Positions 56,719 to 64,000 of a stretch of DNA of 64,000 nt are shown here, one piece after another (position 1 is the stretch's first letter; each line of letters starts with the position of its first letter). The notes beneath the pieces are model-generated. The model worked only from the letters and a program-made list of their open reading frames with translations, did no database searches and had not been told where the DNA came from. The stretch lies in the NCBI GenBank assembly GCA_031277855.1, contig JAITLO010000015.1:1-64000 (forward strand), read 5' to 3'. This DNA is from Acidovorax sp. Its GTDB lineage: Bacteria; Pseudomonadota; Gammaproteobacteria; Burkholderiales; Burkholderiaceae_C. A program made the translations under genes and the position numbers.

Positions 56719-57388
56719 ATGCCCCTGGCGACGCCAGCAAGGCACCCTGCCCGGGAAGGTAGCGCTGCTGCTGCAAATCCCACACGCCCTCCACCGTCAG
56801 CGGCCCGGCAATGTCCCGCGTGGCATAGCGCACCAGCGCCAGCCGCTCCACCTGCAGCGGCAGCGCGGGCTGGCCAATGCCCAGGGCATGCAGCTGTTCC
56901 ACCAGCGCTAGCATGGGCAAGGCCTGGGCGTAATGTCCCAGGGTCAAATGGGGCACATAGCGCCAGCCCGCCATAGGCGGCTGGGGCTGCAGGGCCTGGT
57001 GCAGGCCTGTCAACTCGGCCGCACCCTGCGTCACACACAGATAGGGCACGGTAGTAAAGCTGCCCAGCCCTTGCAGTTGCACAGCAAAAGGTGGCTGCTG
57101 CAATGCCTGCAGCGCGGCCAGATCGGCCTGCAAGCGGTCCAGATCGAACTCGGCTCGCGGGTGTGCATCCGCCGCGCACAAGCCCCGGTAGGCCAGCGTC
57201 AGATGCGGCTGGCGGGCATAGCGCGCCAACAGCGCCGCGCCCAGAGCGTGGCGTGCGGCCTGCACGGTGGCGGCCACAGCGTCGTCATCCACCAGCACCA
57301 CCCACACGGCACACCAGGGACAGCCCTGGTGCCATTCGGAAAAATCACGGTCCTCGCAGGGCTGGGTCAGGGAAAGCACATGCTCCAT
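56717..57388 (-). CDS. 2'-5' RNA ligase / cyclic phosphodiesterase superfamily protein
   Basis: A protein of 223 residues with two HxTx motifs (PHLTLAYRG and PHLTLGHYA), the catalytic pair of the LigT/2H phosphoesterase family. The native role of such enzymes (tRNA or nucleotide phosphate processing) is unclear. A few extra cysteines are at the N-terminus. It converges with ohr. Confidence 0.82.
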   Translation of the reverse strand: MEHVLSLTQPCEDRDFSEWHQGCPWCAVWVVLVDDDAVAATVQAARHALGAALLARYARQPHLTLAYRGLCAADAHPRAEFDLDRLQADLAALQALQQPPFAVQLQGLGSFTTVPYLCVTQGAAELTGLHQALQPQPPMAGWRYVPHLTLGHYAQALPMLALVEQLHALGIGQPALPLQVERLALVRYATRDIAGPLTVEGVWDLQQQRYLPGQGALLASPGA

Positions 57389-57666
57389 GCCTGCCAGTGT
57401 GCATGAATAAAAACACCCCCTGAGCCGCTACGCGGTGCCCTGACCTGGGCTGCGCCAGTTTCATGTGTCGCTGTCATGCCCTCACATAGCGATGCCCTCG
57501 AAAAAGAGAGCATCCATCGCTTTTGCACACTCGGCTTCTGGATGATTTTCATCATAAATCCATGAATTCAAAGCAGCGATAGCTCCTATTTTTACGCTGC
57601 TCACTGGGCAAAACCCGCAGCCCATTTGCAAGCCCCCTGCCAGCTTGGGTGTGCAAGATGCAGCGC
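57389..57666. repeat. gap with a truncated family A piece (copy 8) and a family C element
   Basis: Family A copy 8 (57412-57442) keeps only CCCCCTGAGCCGCTACGCGG and the start of the next stem. It is the only copy not next to a gene 3' end. A family C element lies at 57501-57594 with inverted ends AAAAAGAGAGC and GCTCCTATTTTT. No gene recognised. Confidence 0.5.
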
Positions 57667-58422
57667 ATGAAGCTCGCACTGATCTCCGACATCCACGCCA
57701 ACCACCAGGCCCTGATGGCCTGCCTGGAACATGCCCGCGCCCAGGGCGCTACGCGCATTGCCTTGCTGGGCGATCTGGTGGGCTATGGCGGTGAGCCCAC
57801 TGCCGTGCTGGAGCAGGTGATGCAGGAGGTGGCCCAGGGCGCCTGGACCGTGCAGGGCAACCACGATGCCATGGCGGTCTCCCCGCCCGAGCAAATCACC
57901 CATGTGGGCGCCCAGGGCGCGCAGTGGACGCATGACCAGCTCTCTGCCAGCCAGCGCAATTTTCTGCGTGACCTGCCGCTGACCCGCCAGGCCGGCCAGG
58001 TGCTGTTGGTGCATGCCAGCGCCGACAGCCCCCAGCGCTGGCACTATGTGGACAACAGCGCCGCGGCCGAGCGCAGCATGAGTGCAGCCACCCAGATCGA
58101 TCCCAATATCCGCTATGTGTTCAGCGGCCATGTGCACGCACAGGCCCTGTACTTTCTGACGCCCACGGCCAAGTTGATGCGCTTCACGCCCCAGCCTGGC
58201 GTGCCCGTGCCGGTGCCGCCCTACCGGCAATGGTTGGCCATCGTCGGCTCCTGCGGCCAGCCCCGCGACGGTGACACCCGCGCCATGTATGCGCTGTTCG
58301 ACGAGATGGCCTTCACCCTGACCTTCCACCGCGTGGCCTATGACCACGAGGCCGCGGCCCGCGCCATACGCGCCACGCCCATGCCGGACTCCTTTGCCCA
58401 GCGTCTGCAGGAGGGGCTATGA
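57667..58422 (+). CDS. metallophosphoesterase (calcineurin-like phosphatase)
   Basis: A protein of 251 residues with the five conserved blocks of metallophosphatases: SDIHANHQAL, GDLVGYG, GNHDAMA, VHASA and SGHVHAQ. Substrate unknown; protein phosphatase activity is plausible because the stop overlaps the start of a protein kinase gene (ATGA). An upstream ATG in frame would add six residues without a better ribosome site. Confidence 0.88.
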   Translation: MKLALISDIHANHQALMACLEHARAQGATRIALLGDLVGYGGEPTAVLEQVMQEVAQGAWTVQGNHDAMAVSPPEQITHVGAQGAQWTHDQLSASQRNFLRDLPLTRQAGQVLLVHASADSPQRWHYVDNSAAAERSMSAATQIDPNIRYVFSGHVHAQALYFLTPTAKLMRFTPQPGVPVPVPPYRQWLAIVGSCGQPRDGDTRAMYALFDEMAFTLTFHRVAYDHEAAARAIRATPMPDSFAQRLQEGL

Positions 58423-59870
58423 AGAAGCTGGAGCCCGGCACAGAGATTGACGGCTTTCGCGTCATTGCCTGCATCCATGCCGGCGGCATGGCCCATATCT
58501 ATGCCGTGGAATACGCCAACCCGCGCCAGGCAGACAGCGGGCCGGGCTTTCCCATGGTGATGAAGATTCCACGCATGACGGCGGGCGACGGGGCTGAGAG
58601 CATCGTCAGCTTCGAAGTGGAGCTGCAAATCCACCCTGTGCTCAGCGGCCCCCATGTACCCCACTTTGTGGCTGCGGGCGATCTGCTGCGCCTGCCCTAT
58701 ATCGTGATGGAGCAGGTCCATGGCCACACGCTGCAGCACTGGCTGGACCAGACTGAGTGCCCCTCCATCCACACCGCGGCCCAGCTGGGCGCGGCCATGG
58801 CCCAGGCGGCGCACAGCCTGCACCAGCAAAACTGCTGCCATCTGGACCTCAAGCCCGGCAATGTGCTGATCAAGGAAGACGGCAGCGCCGTGCTGCTGGA
58901 CTTTGGCCTGTCCTGCCATGCCCATTACCCCGATCTGCTGGCCGAGGAGCTGCGCAAGGCCGTGGGTTCGCCGGCCTGGATGGCGCCCGAGCAAATCGTG
59001 GGCGTGCGCGGCGATTTGCGCAGCGACATCTTTGCCATCGGCGTGATGCTGTACGAGCTGGCCACGGGCGAGCTGCCCTTTGGCAACCCTGCCACCAACG
59101 GCGGCCTGCGCCAGCGCATGTGGATGGCCCCCGAGCCACCTCGCGCACTGCGGCCCGAGCTGCCGGAATGGCTGCAGGAAGTGATTCTGCGCTGCCTGGA
59201 GCCCGAGGCCGCCCAGCGCTACCCCACGGCCGCGCAACTGGCTTTTGATCTGCAACACCCCGAACAGGTGCCACTGACCGAGCGCGGCCGGCGCCTGCAA
59301 GGCCTGACCCTGGGCGCCAAGCTGCGCCGCTGGGTGCGTGCCGCCGGCATGGAATACCGGCCCAGCCCCCTGCCCAGCGAGCAGATCGGCGAACGCCCGA
59401 TCCTGATGGTGGCCCTGCCCCACCAGGACGTAACGGATGCCACGCTCTACTCGCTGCGCCAGGCCGTGGCCCGCTCGCTGGGCATACGCCCCGGTGCGCG
59501 GCTGGCCGTGGTCACCGTGCTTTCACCCTCGGCCAGCAGCACCACGGACACCAGCCGCAGCGAGACCACGCTGCACCGCCAGCACCGCTCCCGCCTCAAG
59601 CAATGGGCCCAGCCCCTGGACCTGCACGGCCATGGCGTCAGCTACCACGTGCTGGAAGCCACCGACGTGGCCCAGGCCCTGGTGCGCTATGCCGAGGGCA
59701 ACAATGTGGGGCTGATGATTCTGGGCGCCGCCACCCACGGCCTGCAAATGCAGCGCCTGATTGCTACCGTGCCCATGCGCGTGGCGCGCGATGCACCCTG
59801 CACCGTGATCCTGGTCAAGCAGCAAGTTCCGTTTTCCGCCCTGCATGGGCATGACAATGTGGCCGTATGA
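58419..59870 (+). CDS. serine/threonine protein kinase fused to a universal stress protein domain
   Basis: A protein of 483 residues. The kinase domain (about 10-285) has Lys49 (VMKIPR), catalytic loop HLDLKPGNVLI, DFG (LDFGLS) and APE (MAPEQIVG), so it looks active. The C-terminal part (about 325-475) is a UspA domain (ILMVALPHQDVTDATLYSL; LMILGAATHGLQMQRLIATVP; APCTVILVK). No transmembrane segment. It overlaps the phosphatase and the next kinase by four bases each. Confidence 0.9.
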   Translation: MKKLEPGTEIDGFRVIACIHAGGMAHIYAVEYANPRQADSGPGFPMVMKIPRMTAGDGAESIVSFEVELQIHPVLSGPHVPHFVAAGDLLRLPYIVMEQVHGHTLQHWLDQTECPSIHTAAQLGAAMAQAAHSLHQQNCCHLDLKPGNVLIKEDGSAVLLDFGLSCHAHYPDLLAEELRKAVGSPAWMAPEQIVGVRGDLRSDIFAIGVMLYELATGELPFGNPATNGGLRQRMWMAPEPPRALRPELPEWLQEVILRCLEPEAAQRYPTAAQLAFDLQHPEQVPLTERGRRLQGLTLGAKLRRWVRAAGMEYRPSPLPSEQIGERPILMVALPHQDVTDATLYSLRQAVARSLGIRPGARLAVVTVLSPSASSTTDTSRSETTLHRQHRSRLKQWAQPLDLHGHGVSYHVLEATDVAQALVRYAEGNNVGLMILGAATHGLQMQRLIATVPMRVARDAPCTVILVKQQVPFSALHGHDNVAV

Positions 59871-60889
59871 GCCATTCCGAATCTGCCTCCACCCACCCCT
59901 ATGACCAGCTCACGCCAGACACCGTGCTGGATGCGCTGTGTGCCCTGGGGCTGATGCCCGATGGCCGCCTGCAGGCCCTGGGCTCGTACGAGAACCGCGT
60001 CTACCAGGCCTGCCTGGATACACCCGAGCAAGGCAGCGCCAAGGTGGTGGCCAAGTTCTACCGCCCCGGCCGTTGGAGCGCTCAGCAGATTGGCGAAGAG
60101 CATGTTTTTTCCCTGCAGCTGGCCCAGGCCGAGGTGCCGGTGGTAGCCCCTTTGCTGCTGGCCGGCCAGACCCTGCACCACCATGCGGGCTTTGCCTTCA
60201 GCGTCAGCCCCTGGCGCGGCGGGCGCACGCCCGAGCTGGACGACTGGGATACGCTGGAATGGATTGGCCGCTTTCTGGCCCGCATCCACCAGGTGGGTGC
60301 GCAACAGCCCTTTGCCCACCGCCCGCCACTCAATGCCCAGCAAATGGGCCGCCAGCCCTTGCAGTGGCTGCTGGCCCATGCCGACATTCCACCCCATCTG
60401 CGCCAGCCCTGGCAGCAGGCGGCCGAAGCGGCACTGGCCATGGCCGAGGCCGCGCTGGAGGACCACCCGGCCACGCAGATTCGCCTGCATGGCGACTGCC
60501 ACCCCGGCAATATTTTGTGGACCCCGCTGGACGACGAAGGCCGTGGCGGCCCGCACTTTGTGGACCTGGACGACGCCCGCATGGGCCCGGCCGTGCAAGA
60601 CCTGTGGATGCTGCTGTCCGGCGACCGCATGCAGCGTAGCCAGCAGCTGTCCACCCTGGTCGAAGGCTATGAACAACTGCGCGACTTTGACCGCCGCGAG
60701 CTGTCCCTGATCGAGCCGCTGCGCACGCTGCGCCTCCTCCACTACAGTGCCTGGCTGGCCCAGCGCTGGCAGGACCCGGCCTTTCCCCGCGCCTTCCCCT
60801 GGTTTGGCGGCGAGAGCTACTGGCAGGAGCAAGTCCAGGTTTTCCAATCCCAGCTGCTGGCCATGGAAGAAGCACCGCTTTACATCTGA
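59867..60889 (+). CDS. srkA: SrkA-like stress-response protein kinase (RdoA/YihE family)
   Basis: A protein of 340 residues with the family blocks: SYENRVYQ, VAKFYRPGRWS, HGDCHPGNILW (catalytic loop), VDLDDARMGPAVQDLWML. E. coli SrkA counters MazEF-mediated death and envelope stress. Its ATGA overlap with the kinase-Usp gene indicates one operon of three signalling proteins. Length is normal. Confidence 0.9.
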   Translation: MSHSESASTHPYDQLTPDTVLDALCALGLMPDGRLQALGSYENRVYQACLDTPEQGSAKVVAKFYRPGRWSAQQIGEEHVFSLQLAQAEVPVVAPLLLAGQTLHHHAGFAFSVSPWRGGRTPELDDWDTLEWIGRFLARIHQVGAQQPFAHRPPLNAQQMGRQPLQWLLAHADIPPHLRQPWQQAAEAALAMAEAALEDHPATQIRLHGDCHPGNILWTPLDDEGRGGPHFVDLDDARMGPAVQDLWMLLSGDRMQRSQQLSTLVEGYEQLRDFDRRELSLIEPLRTLRLLHYSAWLAQRWQDPAFPRAFPWFGGESYWQEQVQVFQSQLLAMEEAPLYI

Positions 60890-60950
60890 TTGCCACAGCG
60901 TGATTGGCGTGATTGCAGTGACTGCCTGCTGCACAACCGCTATCGCCCCC

Positions 60951-61003
60951 TATCCCCCTCTATCTCCCTATTTCAGGGGAAGGCGCTGCAGCCGACTCAG
61001 GGA
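60951..61003 (-). repeat. family A element, partial copy 9
   Basis: On the minus strand, nine bases after the lipoprotein stop, CTGAGTCGGCTGCAGCGCCTT and CCCCTGAAATAGGGAG appear. The latter is shared with the stem II region of copy 2. Stem III is missing, so it is a decayed copy. Confidence 0.5.
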
Positions 61004-61011
61004 GAGACATT

Positions 61012-61506
61012 TCAGCAACGACCTTCAACGCGGCAGGCCGGCACGACCTGGCCGCTGGCGTCATGCCACTGCACGGCATCGGCAGCCGGGGCCGCAGGCG
61101 CCGAGGGGGCTGCCTGCTGCGGTGCGGCTGCAGGCGAAGTAGCGGGCAAGGTAGCCGCAGCCGGTGCGGCCGAACGGGCCGGGTCATACAGCACCGTGGA
61201 GGAGCCCACGCCAGCGCCGACTCTGGCCCCTCCGCCCACGCCGGTGGACACACCCACGCCGGCATTGCCGGTGACCTGGCCGCGCTGGTTCACGCCCACT
61301 CCCACACCCACCGGCCCCACTCCCGTGCCCACACCGGCGCTGATGCCACCGCTGCCCACGCCGACCCCCACCGACAGCGGGCCCACGGGAATGCCCACGC
61401 CCACACCGGCGCCGACCGATCGGCACCCGGCCAGGCCCAGCAGGCTGGCGACCAAGCTGGCGGCCAGGGCCGCTCGCACAAAGGGGGCATGCAGGATGTG
61501 GCGCAT
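61012..61506 (-). CDS. Gly/Val-repeat lipoprotein of unknown function
   Basis: A protein of 164 residues with a lipobox (LLGLAGCRS). Residues about 32-100 are a run of GVGVG-type repeats, then an Ala/Pro-rich linker and a short C-terminus with one further Cys pair (VVPACRVEGRC). AAGGA lies before the ATG. Such glycine-rich lipoproteins are common in Burkholderiales and have no known role. The repeats could form a regular beta structure. Confidence 0.72.
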   Translation of the reverse strand: MRHILHAPFVRAALAASLVASLLGLAGCRSVGAGVGVGIPVGPLSVGVGVGSGGISAGVGTGVGPVGVGVGVNQRGQVTGNAGVGVSTGVGGGARVGAGVGSSTVLYDPARSAAPAAATLPATSPAAAPQQAAPSAPAAPAADAVQWHDASGQVVPACRVEGRC

Positions 61507-61725
61507 CAATCTTCCTTGTTGACAGTGAAGGGGCAAGGCCTGGTCTGGCAGCCATGGATGTCTCCGCCATACCCGCAAGGCCTTCTTACAATGCCCCAGG
61601 TTGACCCTCTAGGTCATCTGAAATTCATTGTATGTCTGCCCATCTTGCACAGATGGCAGCTGTTTTGTGCCCTGGCGCAGGCGCTTGCCCATGCCGCCGT
61701 GGCAGGTTTTGGATCTGTTTCCGCC
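61507..61725. promoter_or_regulatory. divergent promoter region between lipoprotein and MFS genes
   Basis: About 220 bases with no gene that I trust. A small dyad TGACC-N5-GGTCA lies at 61605-61619, followed by GAAATTCATTGTATGTCT. No clear -10/-35 pair could be assigned. Confidence 0.3.
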
Positions 61726-62946
61726 ATGCAAGTTCGCTGGACACCCTACCCCTGGGTGTGTTTTTCCATGTGCGTCGGGGTCATGGGTACGGCGCTGGCC
61801 AGCCCGCTCTACCCGCTCTACCAATCCGCCTGGGGGCTGCAGCCCAGCCATATCACCCAGGTGTTTGTGGCCTATATGCTGGGCGCGCTGGCCAGCCTGC
61901 TGTTTCTGGGCCGGCTGACTGACCGCTTTGGTTTTCTCGCCGTGCTGCGCCTGGGCCTGCTGCTGATGACCCTGGCCATGTTTGCTTCCGCACTGGCCTG
62001 GAATATCCCCGGTTTTGCGCTATGCCGCGTGCTGATCGGCGTGGCTTCGGGCCTGATCACCACCTCGGCCTCGGTGGGTATGACGCGGCTGAACCACCGT
62101 GGCGACCTGCAGCGCGCCGCGGCCACCACCAGCCTGACGATTGCCTTTGGCTTTGGTCTGGGGCCTGTCATGGGCGGCATCATGGGCCAGTGGGCACCCT
62201 GGCCGCTGCATACGGCCTATCTGCCCTCTGGCTTACTCGGTCTGCTGGCGGTTTACGCCCTCTACCGCATACAGATCGATCCTGCGCTGGCGGGCGGCCA
62301 GGCCAGCAACCTCGCACAGCCGGGTCTGCGCCTGGCCGATGTGCTGCCCACCATCACCCTGCCCAAGCGCCATTACAGCTATCACTTTGCCCTGGGCTGC
62401 ATGGCGGCCTTCTCCGCCTTTGGCATGTTCAGCCTGTTTGCCTCTCTCGCGCCCAGCTTTATGGCGCAGATGCTGCCCTGGCATGGGCCGGCGGTGTCCG
62501 GCCTGTCTATTGGCATGATTTTGTTTCTGTCGGCGCTGGTGCAGCTGATTGCCCGGCCCTGGCCTACCAAGACCGTGATCGTGGCGGGCTTCGCCCTGCT
62601 GGCGCTCAGCAATGCCTTGCTGCTGCTCAATCTGCTGGCAAGCTCCACCGCGGTGTTTGCGCTGTGCGTGCTGGCCACCGCCGCCGGGCATGCGCTGTGC
62701 AATCTGGGTGGCATGTCGGTGGTCAACAAGGTTTCCACGCCGGCCAGCCGCACCGGGCTGCTGTCCACCTATCTGGTGGTGGGTTACCTGGGCACCATCC
62801 TGCCCATTCTGGGCGTGGGCTGGCTGTCCGACATACTGGGGCTGACCCAGGCACTGGTGGGCTTTTGCCTGGGTTTGGGCTTGCTGGCAGTCACCTTGGC
62901 TGCGCTGTGTGCCCGGGCTCGCACGCTGCGCACGCCCAAGGTCTGA
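61726..62946 (+). CDS. MFS transporter
   Basis: A membrane protein of 406 residues with twelve hydrophobic helices. Motif A-like LGRLTDRFGFLAVLR after the second helix and a mirrored half after a central loop. Drug or metabolite efflux is the usual role. The ATG chosen begins MQVRWTPYPW; earlier in-frame codons add non-MFS sequence. Substrate unknown. Confidence 0.87.
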   Translation: MQVRWTPYPWVCFSMCVGVMGTALASPLYPLYQSAWGLQPSHITQVFVAYMLGALASLLFLGRLTDRFGFLAVLRLGLLLMTLAMFASALAWNIPGFALCRVLIGVASGLITTSASVGMTRLNHRGDLQRAAATTSLTIAFGFGLGPVMGGIMGQWAPWPLHTAYLPSGLLGLLAVYALYRIQIDPALAGGQASNLAQPGLRLADVLPTITLPKRHYSYHFALGCMAAFSAFGMFSLFASLAPSFMAQMLPWHGPAVSGLSIGMILFLSALVQLIARPWPTKTVIVAGFALLALSNALLLLNLLASSTAVFALCVLATAAGHALCNLGGMSVVNKVSTPASRTGLLSTYLVVGYLGTILPILGVGWLSDILGLTQALVGFCLGLGLLAVTLAALCARARTLRTPKV

Positions 62947-63213
62947 GAACGTGTTCAAAGTCTCTACGCAGGCGCGTTGGAGCGTAATCGGGATGAGTTC
63001 GAGCCGATGGGACGCAGCTTGCACTCGTGTGCAAGCAAGCCACAGCGCGAAGAAATCGCCCGATTTCGCTCCAACCCTTCGGGCCAGCGGCTTTACGGGC
63101 GGTCTACTGTGTTGCGAATCCTCGCAATAGCACGGCTATTGCTGCGGTATCGCGCCTTGTATCCCATCCCGCAAAGACGCTGGCGCGCCGCGAGGAGACT
63201 TTGAACACGTTCT
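62946..63213. mobile_element. 268-bp inverted-repeat-bounded element (MITE-like)
   Basis: Perfect 19-bp terminal inverted repeats: AGAACGTGTTCAAAGTCTC (62946-62964) and its complement (63195-63213). The interior has several hairpins: TTGGAGCG/CGCTCCAA (62977-63074), GCTTGCAC/GTGCAAGC (63017-63036), GCAATAG/CTATTGC (63124-63142). No open reading frame of note and no target-site duplication seen. It starts in the last base of the MFS stop codon. Confidence 0.6.
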
Positions 63214-63246
63214 GGATGCAGGAGCACGCGCTCCCATCCATAAAAA

Positions 63247-63269
63247 AGCCCCGGCACGAAGCCGGGGCT
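63247..63269 (-). terminator. intrinsic terminator of htpG
   Basis: AGCCCCGGC and GCCGGGGCT pair with a 5-base loop. On the minus strand a T-run follows. It lies 27 bases after the htpG stop. Confidence 0.87.
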
Positions 63270-63295
63270 GTGGGGCGTAAAAACGGCCAGCCGGC

Positions 63296-64000
63296 TTACA
63301 CCAGCAGCGCGTTCACGCGCTTGACGTAAGCGGCGGGGTCTTCGGGCAGGCCACCGTCGGCCAGCACGGCCTGGTCAAACACGATCTGGGCCAGGTCGTG
63401 GAAATGCACCGAGCCGTCCAGCTTTTTGATCAGCGGGTGCTCTGGGTTCACCTCCAGCACGGGCTTGCTCTCGGGCGCGGCCTGGCCGGCCTGCTTGAGC
63501 ATGCGGGCCAGCTGGGTGCTCATGCCGCCGTCTTGCACCACCAGGCAGGCGGGCGAATCCACCAGGCGGCTGGTAGCGCGCACATCTTCGGCCTTGTCCT
63601 TCAGCGCTTCCTTCAGCTTGGCCAGCATGGGCTTGAAGGCTTCGGCGGCCTCTTCGGCGGCCTTTTTCTCTTCCTCGTTCTGCAGCTTGCCCAGGTCCAC
63701 CGCGCCCTTGGCCACGGATTGCAGCGCCGTGCCGTCGAAGTGGGTCAGATAGTTCAGCGCCCACTCGTCCACGCGGTCGGTCATCAACAGCACCTCGATG
63801 CCCTTTTTCTTGAAGACTTCCAGCTGCGGACTGTTCTTGGCAGCGGCCAGGGTGTCGGCGGTGATGTAGTAAATGGCCTCCTGGCCTTCCTTCATGCGGG
63901 CCTTGTAGTCGGCCAGCGAGACGGTGGCGGCATCGGAGGTGGTGGAGGCAAAGCGCAGCAGCTTGGAGATGCGCTCCTTGTTGCCCATGTCTTCGCCCAG
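63296..64000 (-). CDS. htpG: HtpG (bacterial Hsp90), C-terminal part
   Basis: A molecular chaperone. The window holds the last 234 residues: end of the middle domain ([51 protein letters not shown]) and the C-terminal dimerisation domain ([40 protein letters not shown]). The frame is open to the right edge, so the N-terminal ATPase lies outside. Confidence 0.95.
   Translation of the reverse strand: MGEDMGNKERISKLLRFASTTSDAATVSLADYKARMKEGQEAIYYITADTLAAAKNSPQLEVFKKKGIEVLLMTDRVDEWALNYLTHFDGTALQSVAKGAVDLGKLQNEEEKKAAEEAAEAFKPMLAKLKEALKDKAEDVRATSRLVDSPACLVVQDGGMSTQLARMLKQAGQAAPESKPVLEVNPEHPLIKKLDGSVHFHDLAQIVFDQAVLADGGLPEDPAAYVKRVNALLV

Noticed and set aside
61063..62946. 627-codon frame that would extend the MFS gene upstream
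   Set aside because: The first 220 residues run antisense through the Gly/Val lipoprotein gene and are not MFS-like. A proper MFS N-terminus starts at 61726.

Overview
The window is GC-rich chromosomal DNA from a betaproteobacterium of the Comamonadaceae, most likely Comamonas or a close relative. The evidence is the 16S rRNA start and its Comamonas-like leader, the fli/che gene order, the OhrR/Ohr pair, the PHA genes, a branched-chain-type ABC transporter locus with two tandem binding proteins, a Bug/TctC binding protein, and dispersed intergenic repeats. I see no prophage, transposase, CRISPR array or tRNA.

Layout. 1-530: the 5' end of a 16S rRNA gene leaving to the left, with its leader and two candidate promoters, then an ABC-F ATPase. 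2656-9159: a chemotaxis operon on the minus strand, read from the right as a CheZ-like gene, cheY, cheA, cheW, cheR, cheD, cheB. 9328-11069: a two-component pair. 11304-23273: the flagellar basal-body and export cluster, with fliF-G-H-I-J-K and fliL-M-N-O-P-Q-R on the minus strand and fliE divergent. 23811-26607: a pseudouridine synthase with a long tandem-repeat tail and a Crp/Fnr regulator. 26944-38707: acyl-CoA synthetase, ABC transporter, PaaK-like ligase and a Bug protein, which look like an uptake and CoA-activation locus for carboxylic or aromatic acids. 38999-46414: mixed housekeeping genes (DUF1840, cyclopropane synthase, aminopeptidase lipoprotein, PHA-system protein, acyl-CoA-binding protein, M20 hydrolase, AMP nucleosidase). 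46679-52654: phaC, a 126-residue protein, fabI, a MaoC-Pta fusion and ackA, all on the minus strand, linking acetyl-CoA, acetate and PHA metabolism. 52876-57388: GMC oxidoreductase, 3-hydroxyacyl-CoA dehydrogenase, ohrR-ohr, RNA ligase-like protein. 57667-60889: a tightly overlapped phosphatase, kinase-Usp and SrkA-like kinase operon. 61012-64000: a Gly/Val-repeat lipoprotein, an MFS transporter, an inverted-repeat-bounded element and the 3' part of htpG.

The most unusual signal is non-coding. Nine copies (two of them partial) of one intergenic element (family A) and two copies of another (family B) lie within the window. All but one sit just downstream of a gene and read in the same direction as that gene. 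The copies differ in sequence, but the differences preserve base pairing, which is the signature of structured RNA. A second interesting point is a small CheZ-like protein that keeps the DxxxQ phosphatase motif and shares its last six residues with CheD. A third is a 25-codon patch of rare codons inside the conserved fliI gene.
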